Part shown: piece by piece, positions 32,901-45,105 of the stretch | Numbering within the stretch: the stretch's first letter is position 1 | Layout of the letters: each line of letters begins with the position of its first letter | NCBI GenBank assembly: GCA_964036045.1 | Contig: OZ038385.1 | Location: 20,798,720-20,862,719 of the forward strand | Direction of reading: 5' to 3' | Length of the DNA: 64,000 nucleotides | Source: Eutreptiella sp. 'Long Island Sound 2002' | Taxonomy: Eukaryota > Euglenozoa > Euglenophyceae > Eutreptiales > Eutreptiaceae | The notes under the pieces: model-generated | Databases searched by the model: none | The model's input: the letters and a program-made list of their open reading frames with translations, nothing else | Told to the model about the DNA's origin: nothing | Translations under genes and position numbers: made by a program

Positions 32901-35900
32901 AGGGGTGCTCTCCATGACATCCATGAGGGTCTGGCATGCCAGGGCTGTTTTGCATGGCTTGTACCCACACATCATCAAGCTGCCATGCTCCACTGCACAG
33001 CATGCACACTGCAATTTGTGGCGTTGTGCACTATGCACAGAGCCACACACCTTGCATCCTTTGTACAGCTCAACACTCACCGCTGCACAGTGCAGATGGT
33101 GCACATTCCAAGCTTTTGTGGGGACTCTTGTGGGGAGAAGAGCGTCAAAAAAAAAAAAAAAAAAAGCAGGTTCTCATCGCCCACATCATTTTTTTTTGCT
33201 CTTAAAGGCCCTGTTTGGACCCAAAATTTGGTCCAAATGCAATATGTTGATTTTTCAGCACATTTTGGGAGTGTGTAAAAATGCACACACATAGAATCAC
33301 CATTCTTATCATTCCAGATGGTCCTGATCATTTTCAAGCCATTTGGGACCCAACCCCACATGACCCATGTAACCCCACCCTCACATGCAAAAACAAATGT
33401 GTGTGTTAAAAAGTGGATGTCTTGTGCAAATTGCAATACTCTTTACCATCCTCACCAATCACCAAGAGGGTCACCGAGCAGAGGCTATGCATGATGTTCC
33501 AGGCCGTCTGAAGTAGCACAGCGCAGGGGGTGGGGGAGTTGCCACTATGGACCATCCAATCCAATTGTGATAAATTGTGGAGATATGTCGGAGAAATGGC
33601 AGAAGGGGCAACCCTCCTCACACCCAAAGGAACAACAGCTCTGGACAGTTGGCCAACGTTGTTTTTTTTTTTTTTGCATTGCACAACTTGGTCCAAAGGC
33701 ATTACAATTACACAAGGTGGTCCTCAATATCACCATCGAATTGAAGCATGAAACGAACGCGGGGGATGCCGTCATCCAATTTTTGCTGACGCGTAGGGCT
33801 GGTGCCACGTTGTGAGCAAAATTGTTCCTCGTCACCGAAATTGGCTGTCAAATCAAGAAGAACGCCCTCAAAAGCAACAGCAACTCTGAAAAAATGGCAG
33901 AAGATTGCAAAATTGTTGAAATTTGCAAAAACAAAATTACAGACCCCCCATCCCACGGCTCCCTTTTCCAGCTTGTTTTTCCCTTTTGTTTCATACATCG
34001 CAGGACTTCCAGCTCTCCCAGGCGCCCCAGCTGCTGCAGGGACTCTGCCCACTGCAATGCCCGGAGTTGCGAATGCAGCTTTGCAGGCTCTGATGGGACA
34101 GACGCCTGTGGCTGCACTGGCTGCACCGCCTGGCTCAGCAGCAGCAATGCCACCGTCTGTGAGTGCAGCGCTTGCGCCAACGACTGTCGCTTTCCCTGGG
34201 ATCCCAGCAGCGCCGTCAGAGGATGAGACACCATCGCCTTGCTTGTTGCTGATGAACCTGTTTGATCCTGCAGAGGTGTGCTTGGCATGGCCTTGTAGCA
34301 GAGATTGGGGTTATAGACCAGTTTGGGGGACCAGTATGCGCAGCAACAAGCCCTCTTGTTTTTGCCCCAACGGTTGCGCATTAGCACCAAGTTGGTGCAG
34401 CAGTTCCTGATTTTGGCTCTGGACAGGGGAGGTGAGAAAAAGGTTTGCCGGGAGGGGGGGGTGGTCCAAGCCCCCCCCCCCCCCCCAAGGGCGGAAAAGG
34501 GGCTCCCGTGACAGAACTGATGTCAAAGCAAAATTTTTATTGAAATTTTCCGGACTTAACTCCCACCCATTACAGTCCCTACGCGGTATACAAGGGGCAC
34601 GGGCCTCAGTGGTGACATGGCTGAGGATAATGATATCCTCATTTGTGACCACAATGAGACTGTTCACCAAAAAAATCACCAAATATCACCAAAAATGCTG
34701 TGTTCCACCAGTCTTGCGAGTTCTTGACTGTTCTTGGTTCTGTCCTGCATGTACCTCCGACAGGTCTGACATTGATTCTCGTGTGCAGGATGCACATTAT
34801 GCTCCTTCAACCCTTGTAGCATCCTCTGCCCCTTCAGCATCCAGCTCCAGCTCCGCCTCCGACTCCGACTCCAACTCAGACTCTGATGATGAGTCTACTT
34901 CTGATTCTGCTTCCAAATCTGATGTTTGTGATTCATCGGACGGTGAATTGCAACTGCCAACAGGAGGCCAAGGTGGGCCGCTGCCTCATAAATTTTTGGG
35001 ATGCAGCTGGAATTGACCGGACATAAATACCACCACTGTTGGCCGGGGGGGGGGGGGGGAAGGGAGTGATTTTTAACGTATGTCACGGGAGCCCAAGGGG
35101 GGGGGGGGGGGTTGGGAGTTGTTTGGAGGTCCCCGTCATGGGAGCCCTCTTGCTTGGGGTGGGGCATGGCTTGTTTTCAGCGGCTCGTCATGGGAGCCAC
35201 CCGGGGGGGGGGGGGGGGGGGGCAGAAAATGGGCTTGAACGCCCCCCCCCCCCCCCGCCCCGCCCCGCAAACCCTTTTCCCCCCACCCCAGTGTACCCTG
35301 GACAGAGTGAAATTTTGATGCTGTTTGGGAAGGCATGAGCACCATGAGGGAGGACAAGCATGCTTCCGGTTGGCATGTTGCACCACTGGTTGGGTGGGTG
35401 GGTGGGTCGGTTCAACCCCTCCCGCCAGGGGTGGATATAATAGTGACGACATTACCGGGGTGGGGGTGGGGGGGGGGGGGGGCGTTGAGCCGGGAGGCAG
35501 TGATGACGGAATGACGATTACGATTTGCTCTTTTTCCAGCTCAGACAGCTCCAGCTCAGGCAGTGCAGACACAGATGATTGGGACCTGCAAGCCATTTTG
35601 GCAAAATGTGTCAAGAATGAACCGCACTCTGTGGACTGTCTTCTTGGGGTACATAAGTGTAGTGTTTTGTGACAAGTACAGCAGATTGGTGCAGTAGTAC
35701 AGTGGTATATGTGCGTTCTTCGGTCCTGAGGGTCCTGGGTTCGATCCCAGTCGGCCCTAATGTCCTGGCGCTCTTTTCTGCCCATCAGTCCTGGTGTTAA
35801 ACTGCTGGCAAAACTGCCGTTCGGTCCCACGGGTAAATCGTAATCGTAATCGTCATCGGGGGGGGGGGGGGGGGCTGGGGGGGCGGACCCCCCCCCCCCC

Positions 35901-38115
35901 CCCACTATATCCACCCCTGCCTCCCGCCCCCGCCCCCTGCCCCTCTGGGGGTACTCATTCGGCATTTATGGCGCACCCCCTCATGGGTTAGGACAACTCT
36001 GGGCCCTGGATTTTCCAACATTCTGGGTGGGTCGGTTTGCCAGCGCCCACCCCCCCCCCCGGGGACCCCTTCCCAAGGGTAAGCGAATCCTTTACCAGAC
36101 ATAGGACCTCCAAAGATGCCCCCAGTCCTCCACCACCATGTAACTCCCCCGTTTGGGTACAAACAGCATGGTTTTATGGAACCAGCAGAACTCCAGCAGG
36201 TGGTGTGATGCTGTGTGGTGCACAATCTCCTCTCGTGTGCTAGTGTGCTTGTGTATTGCTCATCGTTACAGGAAACTGAGCCAGACTTTGATGAGGATAT
36301 TAAGGAGGATGTGGCAGAGGAGTGCAACAAATATGGCCGATTGGAACATGTCTGGGTGGATAAGAATAGTGCGGTATTCCCCCTGCCCCCGAATTCCCAT
36401 ACTGTATGCTTGCGGTAGCCTGTGCATACTGATCACACGACGTGCTTTTGTTTGTGTTTGTGGGGGGAGTGCATGTTCTGTGCTCTTGTGCAGTCATGTT
36501 GCCCCCCTGTGCAGCCAGTCAGACTCATGGATATGTCTTTACATTCTGACTCTGAAGATCAGTGCCTTTCTTTCTGCCCACACTTCTGCCTACTGCTCCT
36601 GCATGACCCCCTACTCATACCGACTTCTCCTGCACCTGAAAATCTGCTGGTGGCTATTCTCTGGTTGCAGACCTGATTATTGTCTTCAATCATAATTGCT
36701 AAATGCAGATTGTGTGTCATGATGGAATAGAAATGGAGTTTGGTGTTTTTCTCATATGTCATACAACGAAGCAGCCATCGCTGTGGTAGAGCGGACATCA
36801 CAGCAGGAACACCGCCAGGGTGTGGCAGGGTACATCCTAGTGTGCCCTGTGAAACTGCATGAATCAGTAACAGCAAACATGCAGACCACAGTGCATTGTA
36901 GTGTGATCTAATGCCCAATGCCAGAGCGAATTTGCAACTGGCGGTGGGTGACCTTCAACACAACGACTACCCAGCGGCATGGTGGCAATCAATAATCCTG
37001 AACAGATATCAAAAATGGGGATTGCCAACCATGGGAGAGCCAGCTGGGGTGTGGGGGGGGGGGGGGCCTTGCACAAGGCCTCGGTATCAGGTTGTTTGGA
37101 GGGGGGGGGTAAGACCTAATTTAAAGGATTGAATGGGTGAATGTAAAGGGAAAAGGCCAACAAAGGTGAAACGTATAATTTATCCAATGCACTCACAAGG
37201 GGCGGGGGTGCAGGGTGGGGGTGGGGGGAGTAGGGGGGTGAACCATGCATGAAAGTTTGGCTCGGGTTGAGACTTTGCCTTGCTCCGAGCCTGGTGGAGG
37301 TTCGTCGTAGGCAGAGAAACATGGGTGATGGTGAATGGTGCACGACCAATAAGCAAACCAACACACACTGAGGTTGCCAACATGTCACACTCTAGTATAT
37401 GTGTACCATGTAAGTTCTATGTTATTGTTGGCTTAAAGCCAACAAGGTAGGGCGTGTTTCAGTGCCACTTGCAACATGGGGTATGCACATGCTGATATTG
37501 ATTTATACTGAGTGCACCATATTGAGATTTTCCGTTATTTTTTCTTGGGTCAGCCTGCAACATTGTTTTTCCAAAGCAAGGAAACAACCAAGAAATCTTC
37601 TTAGATTTAAATGTGCAAGGTTACACTGCTCTGCATAGTGAGTCGCTTTTCGTTGTTCATGCATGTTCCCGTCCGAGTTCTCTGTGCCATAGTGATTGGG
37701 TGCCTGCCTCCTGGGCTGAAACTGGGCTGGGGGTCGGGTAGGCCATAGGCATTGCCTGCCCTCTAAAAGGGCCTACCTCCTCCAGGATTGATCCCCCCCC
37801 CCCCGGGTCACTGAAAAAAAGCTTGTCCAGGGTCCCATGAACAATTTTGCTGTGAGGAACGAGGAAAGCTGTCCCAAGAGCGCGGTCTCAGGACTGGTAT
37901 TATGTGCTTTTCTCCCTTGCCTGAGCTCAACCTCTCATTTTCCTCAAAGCTCCCTCACTTGTCACATGTTTTAGGGCTGGGTTTACATGAAATTTGATGG
38001 GGTCGATGGAAGTAAACGGACATATGACAATCTGAACCGACGCTGGTTTGCAAAGCGGATGATCACTGCAAAATTCATCCCCGAGCACAAGTACAAAGAA
38101 AAGTTTGGGGTGTGA
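26765..38115 (+). CDS. RBM39: CAPER/RBM39-like splicing factor, nine exons
   Basis: Exons: 26765-27084, 27154-27483, 29668-29808, 30011-30181, 30385-30454, 30641-30758, 34004-34275, 36272-36373 and 37975-38115. All introns are GT-AG and every junction keeps frame; the spliced product is 554 residues, near the 530 of human RBM39. Domains: an Arg/Asp-rich RS-like region (1-~165), RRM1 (~177-250; VFVYHL and KGFGYIEF), RRM2 (~273-350; LYIGNL and RGYAYLKY), an Ala/Pro linker, and a C-terminal U2AF-homology motif (~462-550; LLLMNLFD, acidic helix EDVAEECNKYG, RRWFAKRM as the Arg-x-Phe loop). Family members act in the nucleus in 3' splice-site recognition with U2AF65/SF3B1. The N-terminal repeats are RDRD rather than RS. 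The start is the first ATG of the open frame; the stop is TGA. Confidence 0.96.
27484..29667 (+). other. Splicing-factor intron 2 (2.2 kb)
   Basis: Splits RRM1 between KSKG and FGYIEF, inside the RNP1 motif. Donor GTATGC, acceptor CTTCCAG. No nested gene or mobile element recognised. Confidence 0.85.
30530..30583. repeat. 18-bp tandem repeat in intron 5
   Basis: Three copies of GAGTGCGCAGCGTTTTCT (30530, 30548, 30566), with one or two changes in the last copy. The 186-bp intron is otherwise unremarkable. Confidence 0.92.
31330..31740 (-). repeat. Dispersed copies of the window-left satellite family, in intron 6
   Basis: 31500-31720 matches the reverse complement of satellite positions ~1-160 in order: the GCAGCAAGC tract, CAGAACTCCGT, AAATTTTGGTGGATGATA, TGTGAAGTACCATCACAC, GAGCAAGAAACTC, GGGAACGG and the CCAGGTTTC/CAAAAATGGCC block. 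A second, shorter copy lies at about 31370-31480 (AATTTTGGTGGATGA, GGTTCACACAAAGTTTGA). The family is therefore both tandem and dispersed. Confidence 0.85.
33137..33200. repeat. Poly-A tract in intron 6
   Basis: About 18 A residues (~33147-33164) after GAGCGTC, with a T9 run 25 bp later. Possibly the tail of an old retroposon; no body recognised upstream. Confidence 0.5.
34276..36271 (+). other. Splicing-factor intron 7 with dense poly-G/poly-C runs
   Basis: At least nine homopolymer G or C runs of 10-18 bp occur between 34475 and 36060, for example 35044-35059, 35097-35111, 35205-35222, 35243-35256, 35470-35483, 35859-35873 and 35888-35903. Between 35085 and 35210 the phrase GTCATGGGAGCC or GTCACGGGAGCC recurs three times next to G runs. 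Confidence 0.85.
35676..35758 (+). repeat. tRNA-like (probable SINE) fragment
   Basis: Contains a good pol III A-box (TAGTACAGTGGT, ~35694) and B-box (GGTTCGATCCC, ~35738) at tRNA-like spacing. The sequences on either side do not pair into a 7-bp acceptor stem and the T-arm is one base short. This fits a tRNA-derived SINE or tRNA pseudogene better than a functional tRNA. Confidence 0.55.
36374..37974 (+). other. Splicing-factor intron 8 (1.6 kb)
   Basis: Donor GTATTC, acceptor TTTTAG. It splits the UHM just after DKNSA. Contains poly-G runs near 37055 and 37100; no gene inside. Confidence 0.8.
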
Positions 38116-41100
38116 CCACATTTATTGCAGATTCTTGAAGGGTGTTGCGCTTGACCCATGCTGTTGCAAAGCTACTGACCTGCACTCAACAATGGCTGGC
38201 CAGCCGAACACCACCTTGCATTGCATTGCCATCTGCAAAATGTACTGCTCCATATGCATTGCTGAGGGGGCAGCATTTATTTTGTGTACCAAGAAAGGGG
38301 TTTGGGTTGCTTTCTTTTCTGTTTAGCTTTCTATTTTTCCTTGATATTGTGTCAGTACTTCTCCAATGCCCCCATCTGTAACCAATTGAACCGATTGCCC
38401 ACCGCAGGTGGTGGGCACTCCAGTTTGTTCTGGGCTGTCTGTCAATAGCTCTAAATTAAGTCTCAACTCCCCCGTCAGCATTGGGGAGGGGGGTGGCAGG
38501 CGAAAACATACACAGCAAGACGGCCACGCCAGCCTCCTCAAAAACGCTGCCAATCTTGTTGCCCCGATGGGAAGTGTTGAAGCCGTGAAAGTGTTGGGCC
38601 AGAGGAGGTGGCGCAAGAGAAGTACTGTTACAAAGAGGGTGTTGGGGAGGGATGTGTTTGGACAGAGTCGGTGCTTGGGAGTGCAGTATTTGCATGCCTA
38701 ATTGGACCTCTGAGTCTGGTCTACCCACCCTGCTCGTGTGGTTTTCGCAGACTTCATTTCACATTGTGTTGGCTCTGAAATAGTACCCACAGGTGTACCA
38801 CGGTTGTGCCAGCATTGTGCCCCCCCCCCCAAAAAAAAGCACCCAGATTGTGCATTGCTGCTGTCTTTTCCTCGTTACAAGAGGCCCATTTGGTGCCGTG
38901 TTGGTCAGCCAATTCATTGGCGTGCCTTCATCGGTCAAAACCTACAGGACACACCGTTGGATGCAGTGCGCCAGAGGGACCGAGGGAGGACAGCCTGGAG
39001 AGGGCAATGGATTGAGCAGAAAGTTGCGTGCAATCATGGTCGGCTCTTGACTCTTAACCTGAAAGGCTATCCCTTGCCCTAATTTCCGGACACAGAGGTG
39101 CATCTCGCAATGTATGACACTCGATGTTTCAACATTGAATGAAAAGTGACGGCACAACACACAAACCCCGGTTGTATTTGGGTGGCAAAAAAGAACCCTG
39201 AAGGTTCAATGGAAAGCGAGGCAGGCTTGCCAGTGTGCAGTTAACAAGGGACAGGAAGTGTGAAATGGGGCAATCGAGAAAAAAATTGGATGGATGGAAT
39301 GTGTTTGTGTTAATGAGCTTTGAATTTTGAGTTTGACCCCGCTCTGCAACGGCGATACGCTGAATTCTTGTTGCATTTGCTGTGCCGATAGTGCATGTCA
39401 GTTTAGAATTTAAATTGTTTTTGCCTTTTATTATTAATCATATTCCGAGGGTGGCTTGCAATTCTCTAGCCTCAAGGACCTCTGGTTTCAGCCTGTCGGT
39501 TGAAGAGAAAGGTTTGGCCTATTCTGAGCAGTCATCCAAGTCCAGAGTTGTGCTTCCCACAGCAAAGCATGCAGGGCCGTCAGTTGAGGCTCTATGGATG
39601 ATTGCACAGAAGTGCAAAATGGTGTGCAGAGATGAGTTCATTGATTGCTCTGTCTGCAAATCTGATTTCGGTGAGTCTGATTGTGCCGTTGACAGGCAGC
39701 TGTTTGTAGAAGGTGGCCTGATTGGAGGAAATGCCTGGCTTCGGCTGGTAAGAACCTCGCTTCCAGGACCAGGGTGAAGGCGTGCATCGGGGAGAGCCAG
39801 TGCTCCTGCTGGCCTGGAAGCATGCAGAGTATGGAATGGGGTTTCAGATTCGGCTGTTTTCTCAAAAATGCACACGAATGTCGAACAGTTTCCAGATGCA
39901 ACATTCACCACAGATTTACAGGACTCTCTAGCCTGATCATCTATCCCCCTGCGTTGACCTTTTGAAAACAGAAGTTGAAAGAAACAGGTTTCTCACCAGC
40001 AACTGATCACGGGCTTTGTTCAATACACAGCACTACAAAGAACCCAATAGGTCTGCCAGAAGAAATGCAAAAAGCCCATCAGGTGCTTTTTGCTTTTTGC
40101 CTTTTTCCTTTACTTGCACCGATTCTGAAGCAGGACGTGCAGGTAGACCACAATTGGTATTTTTGTTAATTTGCTCACGGTCTGGGGAGCTGATGTGTTC
40201 TACAAAACAGATTCAGCAGACGTTGACGTCAAAAGCAAACACAAGACCTCACAGAGGGTGCCGGTATTGTACGCAATATTTCGCAGCTGTCCTGCTGGGT
40301 GCAGGTTTTGCATGTGATTCACTCTGATAGCAGGTATTTTTTGGGCGTACCACAGAGGGGCCTCACAGGGTTGGGCATGGTGTTGGAGGGTAAATGCAGG
40401 TATATTGTGGTGAGTGCTCAGTTGTGCTGAGGATTCTGTCCACCACTCTGTGTCTGAAAAGAAGGGGAGGTGGTTTGTTCCCTTGATGTGGTCTCCAGCC
40501 TTGCTTTTTCTGAACTATGCCCATGCACTACAGACAATGGTCTGTCTTCACACTCCAAGTGCGCTCGCGACCATCTGCCGAGGTGGATTAATCATTCTAT
40601 CCAGGAGGCAGCACAGAGAATGAGCTGCCCATTCTCAGGCAGGAAACTTTGTCCAAAAAAAGAATGAATTTTTGTATTTGCTGGTCTCTTGGTGATGGGT
40701 AGCAGGGTCCAGGTCATCTGCATGCAAGTCAGGATGATGGTTAAGTGGGGTCATGAGAATTTAGGGTTGACCAGGAATCTTCCTTTCTGTAAATTCTTGC
40801 TCATTTTGTTATGCATGATCCAGCTCTCCTGCCAATCCTGCACGGAAAATAGTGATGTAGCAACACAGTGCAGTGGTAGAACCATCAACCACCATTGAGA
40901 CCTGCTTACAGTCACTGAATTGGTACATGCACACTGATGGACACCTGGTGGAATATTGATTTCAAGGTTGAAAAGAATACAAAGTGGTCTTTTCAGCGCG
41001 ATGGTTTTGTCAATGCACAGATTTTCATGGACGACACGGCAGAGTCCACAGCATTTTGAACCAAGCCTGGCGCAAAAAGGCACAATGACACATCAGAAAC

Positions 41101-42131
41101 CTGTGGCATGTCATGATGCAGGATACCAATTTCGGTCATCTCAAGATCGATCATGTCCACCAATTGACCTACATCGCTGTGTTGGGAGTATACAAGGTTC
41201 AGGGTCATTTAGGATCAGTTTGATTTGGATCACTCATTTTCAGTCAGAATCCGTTTTGTGCGTGGCACAGGTCAATCCATCATGATCATCATGTCATCAT
41301 GCATGATCTTCCCACATCACTGCATGAATCCATCATTTCACGTGCTGCACATGCCAATTCTAACTCGGTAGGATTTGGACTCATCTGTCACATTTTCTTA
41401 CCATTTTGGATCATCTTTAGAATTACGAGATTTTGGTGCATTTCACCAACAAAACCTTTGTTTGTCATGCTGTAGCCTCGATCTAAAGTTAAGCAAATAC
41501 TTTTAGTTTTGCCACAGCAGATAGCAGATGCAGTGACAGTTTTTGTGCAGACGGGGTCGAGGGAGGGGACGGAACACCATCAAGTGAACTTACCACGCCG
41601 CATTGGACCTCTCTGTCCACAGTTGATGTTTGTAGTGTGAGCTGCCAGTCACCTACAATTAGCCCGCCCGTACAGCACTATTACGCGCCAACAAAATGGG
41701 CACTGCCTGCCCAGGTGCTGAGCCATCTTGAGGCTCCATCATGCTTTTCTAGAGCCGAACAAAATTGTGAAGAAGATTGCCTTTGCTTTGTGTTAGTGGA
41801 TGAGAGGCGGGAGTGCCAGGGCACAGGTATGTGTCGTGGTCTACCTCAGGACACCCCAGAGGGGGCACTGTTGGCAGAGTGAGAATCAACCAACTCAGTG
41901 CAACACCAATAATCAATAGAGGGCTAAAATATGAAAACAACATTGATTATGCACATCATCACAATCTGTGCTAGATTCCACAAGGTGAAATAGAGTCCAA
42001 GAGGGTCGCAATGGGAGCGCTTATGCTGCATGGTAGCATAGTGAGAATCCACTGACTTATTGCAATATCAATATCCAATAGCAGCCCTGAATATGAAAGC
42101 AACATCAATTATGCACACATAACCACTGATA
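38116..42131. other. Intergenic region, no supported gene
   Basis: Frames are short (131 codons at most, 39382-39777 plus) and show no domain. Just before the DNA transposon, a ~90-bp block (41880-41970) is repeated at 42038-42125 in direct orientation: GTGAGAATC...CAACTCA/GACTTA...AATATGAAA(A/G)CAACAT...ATTATGCACA. Confidence 0.5.
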
Positions 42132-44876
42132 CAGGGGGTGGTAATAGTTCGTAAGTGTAAAGGTTCGTTTTGTAGCAGTTCGTATGGGTGGTGTTCCGAA
42201 TTGCTGCATGTAGAAACCGCCCGCTGTTACGAACCGCTGCAGCAACGAACTAAAACCGCACAAATGTGTTCCGGGATTGGTCAAATTTGGGAAAGGAGAA
42301 CAGAGGCTTTTGTATCGCGCTCTGTTGAGCTTCTGTGGTCATAATAGTAGTAATAATGATGATAGTAACAATAATGATCAATAACATTCATAATTTTTCT
42401 GTCTTCAGTCATGCAGCGCTTCCTCACAAAGGGAGGCCAGTCCATGAACGACGCTCTGGCTGCAGTGGTGTCGCAGTCCCAGAGCAAGAAGGTCTCCACC
42501 AGCTCTAAGGCCCGTCAATACAAGAGCTCAGCGCCGAGGACTTGGCTAGAGTGGACGCCGTCGCAAAAGTCCCTTTGTGTGCAACTGTTCCTGGAAGGTA
42601 ACTACAACCACGTTGTGCTGCGTTACGGGTGTCAAGCGCCGCCCCTTAACACGCTTCGCACCTGGGCTGGCAAGGTGCAGGAGGGTGAGCCACTGGAAGG
42701 GTACGGCACCAACTCAGTTCTCAGCCGCACAGAGGAGGAGACCATTCTGAAGTTCATCAAAGAGTTGAAGTATGAGGCTGCCGTGATTGACCTGGACACC
42801 ATTGCGGCGCTTGGAAGAACAGTCGCTGAGAGGTCTCGTGGGCCTGGTCTTGCTCCTGTTTTGGACCGCCAATGGGCTGCAAACTTTCGTCGCAGGCACA
42901 AGATGGGTTGTCTCAAGAAGATCACGACTGAGCGGCTGCCTTCTACAGTGTCTGACTTAGCGCTCGACAACAAATGGAGACGTGAATTCTTGGACCTCGT
43001 TGAGCAGCCTCAAAAGTATAGTGTGCGTATCCATGAAGGTGAACCCCAGTCGCTGCCGCCGTGGGCGCAGTTGGGCCTGGACGAGACGCCCCTCCAGTAC
43101 GCGCCCAAGTTGCGCGGAGGGTATGCAGCCGGAGACAAACAGGCCAGACACTACAGCAGCGCTGACAAGCGACAGGTCACGGCCACGCCTGTGGTCGACC
43201 GTGAAGCCACCGTAAAGGTACTACAAGTGTTGCACAAAGGAAAGACAGGGCGCTGCCATGCGCGTCTCGACCTGCCTCAGGGCGTGCCATCGTACATGCA
43301 CGAAGACCACGCGGAGAAGAAGTGTCAGACTGGCGACACGTTCAAACGCCTGATGATCAAGGTCGACACTGAAGTTGCGAAGGACAGACGCGACCATGGC
43401 ATGGCGCAGAATTACCCATGTGTCGTCATCATGGACTGGGTTGGAAGCCATCTCGACGATGACGAGTTGAAGCGCGTCGACGACGCTGAAATAAGGCTGG
43501 CGAACTTATACTATTTTGTGGCGCGGCTACATATGTATGTTTTCTTTGGCCGCGCTCGTCGCAGCCATGTCAGCAATGTTGGCGATCAGGTCATCAATCC
43601 AGGCATGAGAGCATGGTTGCGCGACAGACTGAAGCGTCGCCACATTGACCATTGCCTGAAGATCCACGATGGACTGCTGCCAAAGCACTCCAAGCTGGAT
43701 AGCAGCGAGCGTACGATGAAGGCGCTCTTTGCAACTTGGCTTGCTGAATGGGCTGCATCCCCTTTGACAACCACACACATCCTGAGCAGCTGGAACATGG
43801 TGTTTACAGAGGTGCGAGTGACAGAATCTGTACATGATGTGGACCTCCCCTGCCCTTCAGCAGCCATCCCCATGCCTGCACCTTTGCTGTCTGTTGTTCC
43901 TCGTCATGTTTCAGATTCAGAGGAAGCCTCAGAGGCACAGGCAGAGGCAGATGAAGCCTCTGGGGCAGAGGTGGAGGACAACATTGACGTCTGTCAGTCC
44001 CAGGCACACCACGTGTACAAAGAGCAGCAAAGAGGAGGGCTGAGACCCGGTTGGACAGACTTGCCAAAAGGTTTCGTGCTGCACCACGTGATGTACATGC
44101 TCAGCGTGTGGCCAGGGAGAACAGGCAAAGGGCAAGGGAGGCGCGGGAGGCAGTGCAAACTTCGGATGATGAAGGCACTCTGAGCTGTGCAATGATGCTT
44201 ACCATGAGTGAAAGAGAGTAGTACCTCCTGTTTCCTCTTGAATAACAGCGAATCGATCAAATTGAATATGTGGTTCATCCTTTGCAACAGCGACATGTCC
44301 CTCAAAGGGCAGTAAAGTCTGTAGGGTTGGACGATTTGCACACGAGAGCACTTTTTTTTTTGTGGGCATCTTTCCTCATTCACGCGAGTTGCGCACGGCA
44401 ATGGTGGTTCATAACAAAGCAGCAACTCTGACCACATCAGAGAAGAAAAACAATATAAAAAAAACAGGATTTTCAACATAGAAGTCAGTGACAAAAAAAA
44501 ACAAACAATATTTCAGTAGGTAAAAAAAAACGGCATTTTGAATGCAGAAGTGAGTGACAAAAAGAAACAGTGTAGGTTTTTCAGCACAAAAAGGAGAGCA
44601 GGTTTTGAAGAAGAAAAAAGAGATAAAACATTTTACACAAATAGCAAGAGTGCAAGGTGTAGAAAAAAAAAGTGTAATGTTTTGAAAAAACGAGGAGAGA
44701 GAAATAGCACCAGTGTTGTACAAATACAAAGAAACACTAAGGTAATAAAAAGAAGAGGATGTCGGTACCAACCTTTACATGGAAAAACACCAGCCTTTTA
44801 CCAACCGCTACATGAAAAACACGTCTAAAATCACCTTTTACCAACCGCTGCATATATGAACTGTTACCACCCCCTG
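42132..44876 (+). mobile_element. pogo/Tc1-mariner-type DNA transposon, apparently full length
   Basis: Left end CAGGGGGTGGTAATAGTTCG at 42132; right end is the inverted CGAAC-like CATATATGAACTGTTACCACCCCCTG ending at 44876. The first 13 bases of the two ends match perfectly, with further matches inward. TA lies directly outside each end (42130-42131 and 44877-44878), the target duplication of the Tc1/mariner superfamily. Subterminal GGTTGGTAAAAGG-type words repeat inside the right end. It carries one long transposase frame. Element length is 2745 bp. Confidence 0.9.
42411..44183 (+). CDS. DDE transposase, pogo/Tigger-like
   Basis: 590 residues, ATG to TGA, uninterrupted. The N-terminal part has two helix-turn-helix-like segments: WTPSQKSLCVQLFLEGNYN...LRTWAGK, and WAANFRRRHKMGCLKK, like the CENP-B/Tc5 HTH that binds the TIRs. 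Catalytic Asp residues are likely in LGLDETPL (~223), VVIMDWVGSH (~342) and SNVGDQVINPGMRAWLR (~385), giving a DDD core of the DDE_1 family. The C-terminal 150 residues are Glu/Ala-rich, then basic. It would cut and paste the element between TA dinucleotides. Intact ends plus an open frame suggest recent or current activity. Confidence 0.85.
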   Translation: MQRFLTKGGQSMNDALAAVVSQSQSKKVSTSSKARQYKSSAPRTWLEWTPSQKSLCVQLFLEGNYNHVVLRYGCQAPPLNTLRTWAGKVQEGEPLEGYGTNSVLSRTEEETILKFIKELKYEAAVIDLDTIAALGRTVAERSRGPGLAPVLDRQWAANFRRRHKMGCLKKITTERLPSTVSDLALDNKWRREFLDLVEQPQKYSVRIHEGEPQSLPPWAQLGLDETPLQYAPKLRGGYAAGDKQARHYSSADKRQVTATPVVDREATVKVLQVLHKGKTGRCHARLDLPQGVPSYMHEDHAEKKCQTGDTFKRLMIKVDTEVAKDRRDHGMAQNYPCVVIMDWVGSHLDDDELKRVDDAEIRLANLYYFVARLHMYVFFGRARRSHVSNVGDQVINPGMRAWLRDRLKRRHIDHCLKIHDGLLPKHSKLDSSERTMKALFATWLAEWAASPLTTTHILSSWNMVFTEVRVTESVHDVDLPCPSAAIPMPAPLLSVVPRHVSDSEEASEAQAEADEASGAEVEDNIDVCQSQAHHVYKEQQRGGLRPGWTDLPKGFVLHHVMYMLSVWPGRTGKGQGRRGRQCKLRMMKAL

Positions 44877-45105
44877 TAAAGCCTGATTCAATGCAAAAGA
44901 ACCATTATCCGTGCTCAATTCCACCCAAAGGGACGCAAATTTTTGTGATTGCAAAATGGTCTGAACGGATGAGAAAATGCCAGACGGTGTGTTGACACGT
45001 TATGGGTTCCTCGTTACCACCACCATGGGTAGCAGTATCATCACACAATGTTTCATACAAATTTTGTTGAAGAATGCCTGCCAAAAAGATAACAACTCCG
45101 TGGCT

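Noticed and set aside
35676-35758. Functional tRNA gene on the plus strand
   Set aside because: A- and B-boxes are good, but no acceptor stem forms and the T-arm is short. Kept as a tRNA-like repeat only.
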